Notes: a model not told the origin generated them from the letters alone. A DNA stretch of 64,000 bases from RGIG3178 sp964533965 (GCA_964533965.1 CAZHNN010000006.1:1-64000), one strand, 5' to 3'. Positions 1 through 12,015 are shown, counted from the first letter of the stretch. Made by a program: numbers and translations.

Positions 1-55
1 CGATCGTGCCAATATTCACATGCGGCTTGTTGCGCTCAAATTTTCCCTTTGCCAT
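1..55 (-). CDS. tuf: Elongation factor Tu, N-terminal fragment
   Basis: Only the first 18 codons lie in the window; the gene runs off the left edge. The visible residues MAKGKFERNKPHVNIGTI are the standard EF-Tu start leading into the first GTP-binding loop. A strong ribosome site (GGAGGAG) sits about 6 nt before the ATG. It lies 26 nt downstream of fusA, the classical last position of the str operon. EF-Tu delivers aminoacyl-tRNA to the ribosome. Confidence 0.93.
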   Translation of the reverse strand, partial: MAKGKFERNKPHVNIGTI

Positions 56-81
56 AATTGCTCCTCCTCTTATGCTAAGAT

Positions 82-2142
<2,061 letters not shown>

Positions 2143-2168
2143 GTGTTCCCCTCCTTTTCTGTTTTGGG

Positions 2169-2217
2169 CAAGCGTACAACGTCCACCTTCCCTTTCGGAA
2201 AGATGGACGCTCGCTTG
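2169..2217 (-). promoter_or_regulatory. Long GAAA-capped hairpin in the rpsG-fusA spacer
   Basis: Positions 2180-2192 pair with 2197-2209 over 13 bp (two G-U pairs), closed by a GAAA tetraloop on the transcribed strand. An outer 6-bp stem (2169-2174 with 2212-2217) extends it. There is no U-tract, so it is not an obvious terminator. It may be an mRNA-processing or stabilising element, or a translational control site for the str operon. In E. coli ribosomal protein S7 represses translation from a structured spacer, but that one lies between rpsL and rpsG, so this comparison is inference. Confidence 0.55.
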
Positions 2218-2238
2218 AAAATTCTACCTGTTATCAGG

Positions 2239-2709
2239 TTACCAGCGATAGTGGGCGAAAGCTCTGTTCGCCTCTGCCATCCTGTGGGTGTCTTCACGGC
2301 GTTTTACCGTGTTGCCCGTGTTGTTGGCTGCGTCAAGAATTTCATTCCCGAGCCGCTCGCTCATAGTCTTTTCATTGCGGCCTCTACAGAAATTGACGAG
2401 CCACCGGATGGCCAACGTCTGGCGACGTTCGGGGCGTATTTCCATCGGCACCTGATAGGTGGCGCCGCCCACACGTCTCGCTTTTACTTCAAGCTGCGGC
2501 TTGATATTCTCCATGCACTGATCGAACACTTCTATCGCATTGCGACCGGATTTATTGCCGACCAGCTCCAGCGCGTCATATACGCACCGCTGCGCTACGC
2601 CACGCTTTCCGTCGTACATCACCTGGTTGATAAGTTTGGTGACGACGACGCTATGATAGATTGGATCTTTTAATACTTCCCTCTTTGGAATGTTACCACG
2701 CCTTGGCAT
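2239..2709 (-). CDS. rpsG: 30S ribosomal protein S7
   Basis: The 156-residue protein starts MPRRGNIPKREVLKDP and has the conserved S7 core (KARRVGGATYQVP and RPERRQTLAIRW). It nucleates assembly of the 30S head by binding the 3' major domain of 16S rRNA and contacts the E-site tRNA. The length is exactly typical. The start has GAGGAGG 8 nt upstream. It lies 13 nt after rpsL, so the two are co-transcribed. Confidence 0.98.
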   Translation of the reverse strand: MPRRGNIPKREVLKDPIYHSVVVTKLINQVMYDGKRGVAQRCVYDALELVGNKSGRNAIEVFDQCMENIKPQLEVKARRVGGATYQVPMEIRPERRQTLAIRWLVNFCRGRNEKTMSERLGNEILDAANNTGNTVKRREDTHRMAEANRAFAHYRW

Positions 2710-2722
2710 CTTTCATTCCTCC

Positions 2723-3100
2723 TCAGCTCTTCTTCGGGCGCTTTGCGCCATAGAGTGACCGGGACTGCATGCGTTTTGCAACGCCTGCGGTATCCAATGC
2801 ACCGCGGATGATATGGTAACGCACGCCCGGCAGGTCCTTCACACGGCCACCGCGGATCAACACGGCGCTGTGCTCCTGCAGGTTGTGACCGATTCCCGGG
2901 ATATAACAGGTACCCTCCATGCCGTTGGTCAAACGCACACGCGCGATCTTGCGCAGCGCGGAATTCGGCTTCTTGGGGGTCATGGTACGCACGGCAGTGC
3001 AAACGCCACGCCTTTGCGGGCATTGTTTCAAGATAGGCGCTGTGGATTTATATTCCACTTTCTGCCTTCCCTTGCGAACCAATTGGTTGATTGTCGGCAT
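2723..3100 (-). CDS. rpsL: 30S ribosomal protein S12
   Basis: The 125-residue protein begins MPTINQLVRKGRQ. It holds the decoding-site motifs TPKKPNSALRK and GGRVKDLPGVRYH. The lysines equivalent to E. coli K42 and K87, where streptomycin-resistance changes occur, are both the wild-type residue. S12 monitors codon-anticodon pairing in the 30S A site. AAGGAGG precedes the ATG. It is the second gene of the operon, after the L7Ae-like protein. Confidence 0.98.
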   Translation of the reverse strand: MPTINQLVRKGRQKVEYKSTAPILKQCPQRRGVCTAVRTMTPKKPNSALRKIARVRLTNGMEGTCYIPGIGHNLQEHSAVLIRGGRVKDLPGVRYHIIRGALDTAGVAKRMQSRSLYGAKRPKKS

Positions 3101-3160
3101 ACAAAATCCTCCTTCCCCTTCGGGGTATACTGAAATCCCTTAGCAACCCGAAAAGGGATT

Positions 3161-3400
3161 TTACGCTTTTTTCACACCCGCCACGGCGGCGCCCACATTG
3201 ATGCCGCACAGCTTGCCCAATTCGAGTTTACTGTCCACGAACTGGTACGGTATCTGGGCTTCCTGCAGAGCGGATAACAATTTTTCCTTGATCTGGGGAT
3301 CCGCATCCACGGCGATCTGCGCCGAAAGAAGTGTTCCCGAATCCAACGCGCGCAACACCTGCCGATAGCCTGTGATGCACATGGTATTGTCTGTCTGCAT
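3161..3400 (-). CDS. L7Ae-family ribosomal/kink-turn-binding protein (YbxF-like)
   Basis: The 79-residue protein matches the Firmicutes L7Ae/L30e/S12e-like family (YbxF/RplGB). It shows the family pattern of a central DADPQIKEKLLSALQ helix and the C-terminal ELGKLCGINVGAA, the RNA-contacting signature. Family members bind kink-turn RNA and associate with ribosomes; the exact role is not settled. The start has TGGAG 6 nt upstream. It is first in the str operon, right behind the promoter at 3474-3502. That is the conserved position between rpoC and rpsL in Firmicutes. Confidence 0.9.
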   Translation of the reverse strand: MQTDNTMCITGYRQVLRALDSGTLLSAQIAVDADPQIKEKLLSALQEAQIPYQFVDSKLELGKLCGINVGAAVAGVKKA

Positions 3401-3473
3401 GGTTTACTCCATAAATTGTTCGCGTCGATTATGACAATGTCGGTCACGACAGTGTCTGCTGCGACACCAAAAT

Positions 3474-3502
3474 ATTGTAGCAAACCGGCTTGGCACTGTC
3501 AA
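3474..3502 (-). promoter_or_regulatory. Sigma-A promoter of the str operon
   Basis: On the minus strand a perfect TTGACA -35 (3497-3502) is followed by 17 nt and TACAAT (3474-3479). The start of transcription would lie near 3467, about 65 nt before the L7Ae-like gene. It separates the str operon from the rpoC-side gene upstream. Confidence 0.85.
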
Positions 3503-3528
3503 CGGCCAATTTTGCAGGAAAAAGAAGG

Positions 3529-4296
3529 TTACGCTTTCTCTTCGCGTGCGCGCCTGTGGCTTTGTTTTTGCGGTATGCTTTCCTCGGGCCTGAGCGGGTC
3601 GATGAGTACCAACGGCGGCTTATCGTAGATCGTAGGCAGCGTATTGCTGCCTCGCCTTGTGTACCATCCCTTTTGTTTGAACCCCCTTAATGCCGGAAGA
3701 TCGAATACATAGAGATAGGTTTTGTTTGACATGGCTTTACCCAACAGGTGCATCGAGCCTATATACAGGCCTACACCCAAGGTGACGCAGACGACAAAGC
3801 TGAACATTGACATCACGCTGCTACTGGCGGGAAAGCTCAGGTTTATCGCCACGGTGGCCGCACAGACAGCGATTGCCGCAAGGGCAATGATGCCGTAATG
3901 GTACAGCTTCATCTTCTTTAGGTTCTTCATGCAGGATTGGCAAGCGGGGGCAATGATATCTATTTCACCGCCGTTGATGGATCCGCCGCTGCCCACCACA
4001 TCACGCCTTACATCCAGTTTCTTGTTGGTTATCTTGGAGTAGGCTTTGGTGGTTGCCTTGTTTTTAACGGATCTCCTGCACAAGGCGCAATCTTCCCCTT
4101 CCGGATCGACGAGGGGATAATTGTCCAGAACGTTTTCCGCCTTATAGTAATCGACAGCCACATGCATGCGCCCGTTGTCCGTCAGTTTCTTGTATTCGCA
4201 GTCGGCGCACCGCACAACTTCTCCTTTGACATACTTGCAAATGACATTTCCGCGCAAAGAACAACCGTGATCCTGTAACTCCGGTACCAGTGCCAT
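3529..4296 (-). CDS. Membrane protein with zinc-ribbon-like cysteine pairs, function unknown
   Basis: A 255-residue protein I do not recognise. The N-terminal half holds eight cysteines in pairs: C12/C20, C30-x2-C33, C70-x2-C73 and C119-x2-C122. This resembles one or two zinc ribbons. Two hydrophobic segments follow (about residues 134-153 and 162-184), then a basic, charged C-terminal tail. The predicted topology is therefore a membrane hairpin with metal-binding and tail parts on the same side. The start at MALVPELQ is chosen because AAGGAGATAGCCACT directly precedes its ATG; an in-frame ATG 16 codons earlier has no such site. It lies between rpoC and the str promoter, a slot not usually occupied by a known gene. 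Confidence 0.75.
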   Translation of the reverse strand: MALVPELQDHGCSLRGNVICKYVKGEVVRCADCEYKKLTDNGRMHVAVDYYKAENVLDNYPLVDPEGEDCALCRRSVKNKATTKAYSKITNKKLDVRRDVVGSGGSINGGEIDIIAPACQSCMKNLKKMKLYHYGIIALAAIAVCAATVAINLSFPASSSVMSMFSFVVCVTLGVGLYIGSMHLLGKAMSNKTYLYVFDLPALRGFKQKGWYTRRGSNTLPTIYDKPPLVLIDPLRPEESIPQKQSHRRAREEKA

Positions 4297-4476
4297 AGTG
4301 GCTATCTCCTTCTTTGGTTCGCTGGCTGTCAGCGAGTCTTGCACCGCCTGTACTCAAACGGACGATGCGCTTTGTGCGCTGTTCAATCCTTTTTGCCTTT
4401 TGACGCACCTGCCAAAAGGCATGGGAAATCATTGTGTCACCGTCTATAAAGAAGTCTTTTAAGCTTATCGAAAGAG

Positions 4477-4505
4477 CGCGCTAACCACATCAAGTGGTTA
4501 GCGCG
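4477..4505 (-). terminator. Hairpin at the end of rpoC
   Basis: A perfect 12-bp stem (4477-4488 with 4494-4505) with a 5-nt loop sits 6 nt after the rpoC stop. The downstream U-run on the transcript is poor (CTCTTTC), so termination may be partial, or the hairpin may protect the rpoBC mRNA. Confidence 0.6.
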
Positions 4506-4511
4506 ATTGGG

Positions 4512-7500
4512 TCATGCCTGTATATCTTCCATTCCAATGTCAAGCAGCTCGTCATCCAGATCAATGACGTCCAACAGATCGTCCTGCAGCGATTCGGTGA
4601 TGTTCTGGATATCCATCGCGTAGTCACGCGTGTTCTCCTTTTTCACTTCTATGCTGCGGTACCGGCGCAAACCGGTGCCAGCGGGGATGAGTTTGCCGAT
4701 GATGACGTTTTCCTTCAAACCCAACAGCGGATCGGTCTTGCCCTTGATGGCGGCCTCGGTCAATACCCTGGTCGTCTCCTGGAAGGATGCCGCGGAGAGG
4801 AACGAATCCGTTGCCAGCGAGGCCTTGGTGATGCCCATCAGCACGTACTTGGCGCTTGCTGTCTCGCCGCCTTCCAACATAACGCGCTCGTTTTCTTCCT
4901 CGAAGCGGAACACGTCCACCAATTCGCCGGGCAACAAACCGGTATCACCGGCAGTTTCAACGCGTACCTTGCGCAGCATCTGGCGTACGATGACCTCAAT
5001 GTGCTTGTCGTTGATCGAAACGCCCTGCATCTGGTACACCGCCTGTACCTCGCGGACGAGGTATTGCTGTACGCCGCGGATACCCTTGATCTTCAATATG
5101 TCATGCGGGTTGACGGGACCCTCGGTCAACTCGCTTCCCGCCTCCAACACATCGCCGTCTTTAATACGCAAACGGGAGGTGAACGGAATAAGATATGTCT
5201 CGCTCTCACCCTCGTCGTTGCTTACACTCACCTCGCGGCGCTTCTTGTTGTCGGAGATGGCCACCTTTCCTGAGATCTCCGTGATGATCGCCTGGCCTTT
5301 CGGCTTTCTCGCCTCAAAGAGCTCCTCTACGCGGGGCAAGCCCTGTGTGATATCCTCAGCCGATGCCACGCCGCCCGTATGGAATGTACGCATCGTCAAC
5401 TGCGTGCCGGGCTCGCCGATGGATTGTGCGGCGATGATGCCAGCCGTCTCACCGATGTTTACCAGCTGGCCGTTGGCAAGGTTCGAGCCGTAGCACTTGC
5501 TGCATACGCCATGCCGTGCGCGGCAGGTCAGCACCGAGCGAACGACAACGTTCTGAATACCGGCTTCCACGATTTGTTTTGCCTTGGCGAAGCTGATCAT
5601 ATCGTTGGCTTTGACGATGATTTCGCCCGTGATCGGGTGCTTGATGCTCTCCACCACCACGCGCCCCGGCAGCCGGTCTTCAAGATGCTCGATGACCTCG
5701 TTGCCGTTTTTGATGTCCGAGAGCGCGATGCCCTTGATTTCTTCGCCGAGCCCCGCAAAGCAGTCGTCTTCGCGCACGATGACTTCCTGCGATACGTCGA
5801 CCAAACGCCTTGTCAGGTATCCTGAGTCGGCCGTACGAAGCGCCGTATCTGCCAAGCCCTTTCTGGCGCCGTGGCTGGAGATGAAGAATTCCAACACCGT
5901 AAGGCCTTCGCGGAAGTTTGCCCTGATCGGCAGCTCGATGATGTTACCACTTGGATCCGCCATCAAACCGCGCATGCCTGCCAACTGACGGATCTGGTTT
6001 GTAGATCCTCTCGCGCCGGAAGTTGNNNNNNNNNNNNNNNNNNNNTCTTATCCCAGACGTCGATGACCTGGGAACGTCGTTCATTGGTGGAGAGCAGACC
6101 GCGGGCATACATGCTTTCGATCTTCAATACCTGGCTGTCTGCCTCGGCCAACAATTCCTTTTTCTTTTCCGGCACCGTCATGTCGTACACGCTGACCGTA
6201 ACGGCCGCCCTTGTCGAATAGTAGAAGCCCATGCGCTTGATCTCATCGAGCACCATACTGGTCTGCGTTGCGCCATGGACACGGAAGCAATCGTCAACGA
6301 GCCTTGTCAGCCCGTTCTTGTCGACGGTTTCATCCACTTCAAGGTCCAGGAACGTTTCCCGGTTTGTCCTGTCGACCCTTCCCAAATCCTGTGGAATGTT
6401 CTGGTTGAAGATGATACGGCCGATGGTGGTATCCAGTATCTTGGTGATCTTCTGGCCTTCGAACATCCCGCTCACGCGCACCTTGACGGGCGCCTGCAGC
6501 GAGACGTTGCCTGTCTGGTAGGCCATGATGGCTTCTTCGGCATTACTAAACAGCGCTCCGTCGCCCTTTTCGCCGGGATGGATAAGGGTCAGATAATAGA
6601 TGCCCATGACCATATCCTGCGTCGGCGACACGACGGGCTTGCCGTCCTGGGGTTTGAGCATGTTGTTCACGGAGAGCATCAGGAATCGGCACTCCGCCTG
6701 CGCCTCCACGGACAGCGGGATGTGCACGGCCATCTGGTCGCCGTCAAAGTCGGCGTTGTAGGCGGTACAGACCAGCGGATGGATCTTCAGTGCCCTGCCT
6801 TCTACCAGCACCGGTTCAAAGGCCTGAATGCCCAGGCGGTGCAATGTGGGGGCGCGGTTCAGAAGAACCGGATGCTCCTTGATGATATCCTCCAACACGT
6901 CCCACACGCGGGAATCTCCGCGCTCGACCAGCTTTTTCGCCTGGCGGACGTTGTGGCTGTGGTTTTCGGACACAAGCTTTTTGAGCACAAACGGCTTGAA
7001 CAGCTCCAGCGCCATTTCCTTGGGCAGGCCGCACTGGTACATCTTCAGTTCGGGGCCTACGACGATAACGCTTCTTCCAGAATAGTCGACGCGCTTGCCC
7101 AGAAGGTTCTGCCTAAAACGCCCCTGCTTGCCGCGAAGCATGTCGGACAGGGACTTCAACGGGCGGTTGCCCGGTCCCGTCACGGGGCGGCCTCTGCGGC
7201 CGTTGTCGATCAGCGCATCCACCGCTTCTTGGAGCATGCGCTTTTCGTTGCGCACGATGATATCGGGAGCCTTCAATTCTAAAAGCCTTTTTAGGCGGTT
7301 GTTCCGGTTGATGACGCGGCGATAGAGGTCGTTCAGGTCGCTTGTCGCGAACCTGCCGCCGTCCAGCTGCACCATGGGCCTAAGTTCCGGCGGGATGACC
7401 GGTACGACGTCAAGTATGATCCATTCAGGCTTGTTCTCGCTCTTGCGGAACGCCTCGATGACCTCGAGCCGTTTTACGGCACGCAGCCGCTTTTGTCCGC

Positions 7501-8098
7501 TGCTGTCGGAAACTTCCTGGCGGAGCCTTTCGCTCTCCTGGTCCAACTTGATGGCCTTCAAAAGCGTCTTGACCGTTTCGGCGCCCATGCCCGCTTTGAA
7601 GCTTCCTTCGCCGAAATTCTTCACGGTATCCGCATATTCGCGGTCTGTAATCACCTGTTTGTAGTGCAGATCGGTTTTGCCGGGATCGGTCACGACGTAC
7701 GCCGCGAAATACAGCACGCGCTCCAGCGATCTTGGAGACATATCCAACAATAAGCCCATACGGCTGGGGATGCCTTTAAAATACCAGATATGGCTTACAG
7801 GGGCAGCGAGTATGATGTGCCCCATGCGCTCACGGCGCACTTTGGCGCGGGTTATCTCCACGCCGCACTTGTCGCAGACCATGCCCTTATAGCGGACGCG
7901 CTTGTACTTGCCGCAATGGCATTCCCAGTCCTTGCTGGGCCCAAAGATGCGTTCGCAGAACAAGCCGTCCTTTTCCGGTTTGAGTGTACGGTAGTTAATG
8001 GTCTCGGGCTTTCTGACCTCGCCGTAGGACCATTCCAATATCTGTTCAGGTGAAGCAAGTCCAATCTGTATGCTGTCGAAGTTGTTCAATTCTACCAT
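4512..8098 (-). CDS. rpoC: RNA polymerase subunit beta', interrupted by an assembly gap
   Basis: The catalytic largest subunit of RNA polymerase. The first part (8098 down to 6046, about 684 codons) has the N-terminal zinc finger (CHCGKYKR..CDKCG) and the absolutely conserved NADFDGDQMAVH, whose aspartates hold the active-site magnesium. The second part (6025 down to 4512) resumes at SGARGSTNQIRQLAGMRGLM. It contains the second zinc site (LTCRARHGVCSKCYG) and the trigger-loop region GEPGTQLTMRTFHTGG. The 20 Ns at 6026-6045 shift the frame and stand for missing sequence, so the gene should not be called broken. GAGGAGG precedes the ATG. It is co-transcribed with rpoB, 77 nt upstream. Confidence 0.97.
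6026..6045. other. Assembly gap (20 Ns) inside rpoC
   Basis: The left flank ends at VIDVWDK and the right flank resumes at SGARGS. In bacterial beta' these motifs are normally about 50-60 residues apart, so roughly 150-180 nt are probably missing. The true missing length must be a multiple of 3 if the gene is intact, whereas 20 is not. Confidence 0.95.
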
Positions 8099-8175
8099 GA
8101 ACGAAACCCTCCTCGATTTTGGGGCCTACTGAATAAACTTTCTTATGTACGATTCAGCAAGGCCTTTTTCCGCGA

Positions 8176-11100
8176 TTAGCGATCGTCTTCCTCTTCCTCA
8201 TCCAGCACAAACGGGTCATCCGGCAAATCCAACAGATCGTCGTCAATGCGGAATTCGTGGACGCCCGCAAGGTCGAATGCATCGTCTACGATGAGTTCGG
8301 ACTCGTCGCCGTCAACGCTCTTGTCGGAAGCCAAGAGATAATCGTCGCCGCGCAGCAATCCCTGCCGCCTATCCGGCCTGTGCATTTCGACCAAATCGGA
8401 TTCTTCGTCCTGCGAATCCTTGAGCTGGATTTCCATATGATCGTCGCTGAATACGCGGATGTTCAGCGCGAGGCTTTGCAGTTCCTTGACGAGCACCTTG
8501 AAGGACTCTGGGATGCCGGGCTCCGGCACGTTCTCGCCCTTGATGATGCTCTCGTATGTCTTGACGCGCCCGACGGTATCGTCGGACTTGACGGTCAATA
8601 TCTCCTGCAGCGTGTGCGCCGCGCCATAGGCTTCGAGTGCCCATACTTCCATCTCACCGAAGCGTTGGCCGCCGAACTGCGCCTTGCCGCCCAAAGGCTG
8701 TTGCGTGACAAGCGAATACGGGCCGGTGCTGCGCGCATGGATCTTGTCGTCCACCAAGTGTGCGAGTTTTAAGAAGTACATATATCCCACCGTGACGGGG
8801 TTCTCGAACGACTCGCCGCTTCTTCCGTCCCTAAGTTCGATCTTGCCGTGGCGCGGATATCCCGACTGCTCCAACAGGTCCTCGATCTCAATCTCCGTTG
8901 CGCCGTCGAATACCGGCGTCACCATTTCCCAGCCAAGGGCTTTGGCCACCAGACCCAAGTGCACTTCGAGCACCTGTCCGATGTTCATACGGCTTGGCAC
9001 GCCCAACGGGTTCAGCACGACCTCGAGCGGCGTGCCGTCCGGTAAAAATGGCATATCCTCTTCCGGCAGTATGCGGCTGATGACTCCCTTGTTACCGTGG
9101 CGTCCGGCCATCTTGTCGCCGACGCTTATCTTGCGGCGCTGCGCTATGTACACGCGTACCATCTCGTTGACACCTGCCGGCAACTCGTCGCGGTTCTCTC
9201 TTGTGAACACCTTCACGTCCACCACGATACCGCCGACGCCGTTTGGTACTCTAAGCGACGTATCCCTGACCTCGCGCGCCTTTTCGCCAAATATGGCGCG
9301 TAAGAGGCGCTCTTCCGCGGTCAGCTCCGTCTCGCCCTTAGGCGTAACCTTGCCGACGAGTATGTCGCCGGAAGTGACTTCGGCGCCCACGCGGATAATG
9401 CCCATCTCGTCGAGATCCTTCAATCCTTCGGGACCGACATTGGGAATATCCCTGGTAATCTCTTCGGGTCCCAGCTTGGTATCGCGCGCTTCGCATTCGT
9501 GCTCTTCGATATGGATCGAGGTGTATACGTCCTCCTTCACGAGCTTTTCGCTCAGAAGGATAGCGTCTTCGTAGTTATAGCCTTCCCAGGGCATGTAGCC
9601 TATCAGCACGTTGCGGCCAAGCGCGATCTCACCCTGGCTCGTGCTTGGGCCGTCCGCAATGGCCTGGCCCTTTTCCACGCGCTCGCCTGCTGTGATGATC
9701 GGGCGCTGATTGATGCAGGTGCCTTGGTTGCTCCTGGTGAATTTGATGAGTTTAAACTTATCGACTTCGCCGTCGTCGCCCAGGATGGTGATGCTGTCTG
9801 CCGAAACGTCCTTCACCACGCCGTCACGCTTGCTTATGATGATCATGCCGGAGTCCATGGCCGCCTTATGCTCCATGCCGGTGCCGACAAGCGGAACCTG
9901 GGGATTCAACAGCGGTACGGCCTGGCGTTGCATGTTGGAACCCATCAACGCGCGGTTGGCGTCGTCGTTTTCCAAAAACGGGATCATGGCGGTAGCTACC
10001 GAAACGAGCTGCTTTGGCGCAACGTCCATCATCTCAATTTCGGAGCGCGGCACCTCGATGATCTCCTCGCGCCTTCTGCTGGTCACGCGCTCTTTTTGAA
10101 AGCGCCCGTTGTCATCCACCGATTCGTTTGCCTGCGCGATGGTGTATTTATCCTCTTCGTCCGCCGTCAGATAGACAACTTCATCGGTGACGATGCCTTC
10201 GCCATGCGTGACTTTGCGGTACGGCGTTTCCATGAAACCGTATTCGTTGATGCGCGCGTAGGTTGCCAGAGAGCCGATCAAGCCAATGTTCGGACCTTCC
10301 GGCGTCTCAATCGGGCACATGCGGCCGTAGTGGCTAAAGTGCACGTCGCGGACATCAAAACTGGCGCGGTCGCGGTTCAAACCGCCGGGGCCTAAGGCGG
10401 AAAGCCTTCTCTTGTGCGTGAGTTCAGCCAATAGGTTGGTCTGGTCCATGAACTGGCTCAACTGGCTGCTGCCAAAGAACTCCTTGATGGCGGCAGACAC
10501 CGGGCGGATGTTGATCAGGTTACTTGGCGTTACCACGTCCATATCCTGGATGGCCATGCGTTCGCGCACCACGCGCTCCAGCCGCGATAGGCCGACGCGG
10601 ATCTGGTTCTGCAGCAGCTCGCCAACGCACCTAAGGCGGCGGTTGCCCAAATGGTCGATATCGTCTACGGTACCTACCCCGTGGAACAGGCATATCATGT
10701 AGTTAAGGCTTGCGAGTATATCGTCTTTATGGATGTGCTTGGGCAGAATCGTATCGCGATTCTCGCGCAGCGCTATTTTGAGTTCCTGCTCCGTCCAGTT
10801 GTCCTTAGACTTATACAACTTCCAGAATGTAGGGAAATGCGCGTTTTCGTTGATGCCGACTTCGCGCACATCAAACCCGCAGAACGGGGAAAGATTTACG
10901 AAGTGGTTGCCGAACACCTTAAGTTCGCCATCCTCGACTACGACGTACACTTCGTTTACGCCGGATGCGGCAATGGCTTCCGCCTGTGTGCGGGAAAGCT
11001 TATCGCCGGCGTTGGCCAACACCTCGCCGGTGTAGGGATTTACAACGTCGCGGCTCATCGTCCGTCCCGCAATACGGGAGGCAACGCTGAGCTTCTTGTT

Positions 11101-11928
11101 GAATTTATAGCGTCCCACGCGCGCCATGTCATAGCGCTTGGGATCGAACATCAAGGAGTTGAAAAGGCTGCGTGCGGACTCTTCCGTCGGCGGTTCACCC
11201 GGACGCAAGCGCTTGTATATTTCTATCACGCCCTCCGCAGACGTCTTAGCAACGTCCTTGCGGATGGTATCAATGATAAGCTTTTCCTCGCCAAACTTCT
11301 CCAGAAGTTCTTCGTCCGTGCCGCAATTGAGCGCGCGCATCAACACGGTGGCGGGCAGTTTGCGCGTTCTATCCACGCGCACCCACATCACGTCGTTGGC
11401 ATCCGTCTCATATTCAAGCCAGGCGCCCCGGTTCGGGATGATCTGCGAGCTATAGAGTATCTTTCCGCTCTTGTCGGTACTGCGGCTGTAATAAGTGCCC
11501 GGGGAACGGACAAGCTGGCTTACAATAACGCGTTCCGCACCGTTGATGATAAACGTGCCCTGTTCGGTCATGATGGGGAAGTCACCCATGAACACTTCCT
11601 GCTCCTTGACCTCGCCGGATTCACGGTTGATCAGGCGTACGGTAACACGAAGCGGCGCGGCGTAGTTCACATCGCGCTCTTTGCATTCTTCCACGGAGTA
11701 TTTGGGGTTGTCATCCAATGTGTAATCGACAAATTCTAGAACCAGGTTATCGGAGTAGCCGGTGATGGGGGAAATGTCGTCAAAGGCTTCCTTCAGGCCT
11801 TCGGATACAAACTGGCGGTAGGAGTTCTTTTGAATCTCGATAAAGTCAGGCATCTTTAGAATTTTCTCTTCATCGATTCGCGAAAAACTCATCTTTTTTC
11901 GCTTGCCCAGAAGGATTTCATGAACCAT
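8176..11928 (-). CDS. rpoB: RNA polymerase subunit beta
   Basis: The 1250-residue beta subunit forms one side of the active-site cleft. Landmarks run in order: the rifampicin-binding segment (GSSQLSQFMDQTN, THKRRLSALGPGG), the PIETPEGPNIGL motif, GDKMAGRHGNKGV and the C-terminal GGKAQFGGQRFGEMEVWAL. The residues most often changed in rifampicin resistance (E. coli D516, H526, S531) are the sensitive type, but the usual proline at 520 is leucine. An acidic C-terminal tail rich in D/E extends past the core. The ATG has GGAGTGAAG upstream. It is first gene of rpoBC, behind a leader of up to about 290 nt. Confidence 0.98.
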   Translation of the reverse strand: MVHEILLGKRKKMSFSRIDEEKILKMPDFIEIQKNSYRQFVSEGLKEAFDDISPITGYSDNLVLEFVDYTLDDNPKYSVEECKERDVNYAAPLRVTVRLINRESGEVKEQEVFMGDFPIMTEQGTFIINGAERVIVSQLVRSPGTYYSRSTDKSGKILYSSQIIPNRGAWLEYETDANDVMWVRVDRTRKLPATVLMRALNCGTDEELLEKFGEEKLIIDTIRKDVAKTSAEGVIEIYKRLRPGEPPTEESARSLFNSLMFDPKRYDMARVGRYKFNKKLSVASRIAGRTMSRDVVNPYTGEVLANAGDKLSRTQAEAIAASGVNEVYVVVEDGELKVFGNHFVNLSPFCGFDVREVGINENAHFPTFWKLYKSKDNWTEQELKIALRENRDTILPKHIHKDDILASLNYMICLFHGVGTVDDIDHLGNRRLRCVGELLQNQIRVGLSRLERVVRERMAIQDMDVVTPSNLINIRPVSAAIKEFFGSSQLSQFMDQTNLLAELTHKRRLSALGPGGLNRDRASFDVRDVHFSHYGRMCPIETPEGPNIGLIGSLATYARINEYGFMETPYRKVTHGEGIVTDEVVYLTADEEDKYTIAQANESVDDNGRFQKERVTSRRREEIIEVPRSEIEMMDVAPKQLVSVATAMIPFLENDDANRALMGSNMQRQAVPLLNPQVPLVGTGMEHKAAMDSGMIIISKRDGVVKDVSADSITILGDDGEVDKFKLIKFTRSNQGTCINQRPIITAGERVEKGQAIADGPSTSQGEIALGRNVLIGYMPWEGYNYEDAILLSEKLVKEDVYTSIHIEEHECEARDTKLGPEEITRDIPNVGPEGLKDLDEMGIIRVGAEVTSGDILVGKVTPKGETELTAEERLLRAIFGEKAREVRDTSLRVPNGVGGIVVDVKVFTRENRDELPAGVNEMVRVYIAQRRKISVGDKMAGRHGNKGVISRILPEEDMPFLPDGTPLEVVLNPLGVPSRMNIGQVLEVHLGLVAKALGWEMVTPVFDGATEIEIEDLLEQSGYPRHGKIELRDGRSGESFENPVTVGYMYFLKLAHLVDDKIHARSTGPYSLVTQQPLGGKAQFGGQRFGEMEVWALEAYGAAHTLQEILTVKSDDTVGRVKTYESIIKGENVPEPGIPESFKVLVKELQSLALNIRVFSDDHMEIQLKDSQDEESDLVEMHRPDRRQGLLRGDDYLLASDKSVDGDESELIVDDAFDLAGVHEFRIDDDLLDLPDDPFVLDEEEEDDR

Positions 11929-11980
11929 TGTAAAGCTTCACTCCCAATCCATTATCATCCCGACCGAAGGTGCCAACCTA

Positions 11981-12009
11981 TTGCATTCGCATGAAAAGCG
12001 CGCTATAAT
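11981..12009 (+). promoter_or_regulatory. Consensus promoter pointing away from rpoB
   Basis: On the plus strand TTGCAT (11981-11986), a 17-nt spacer and a perfect TATAAT (12004-12009) form a strong sigma-A-type promoter. It fires into the rpoB leader region in the antisense direction. No convincing protein gene follows. A terminator lies about 90 nt downstream. Confidence 0.6.
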
Positions 12010-12015
12010 GTGGCT

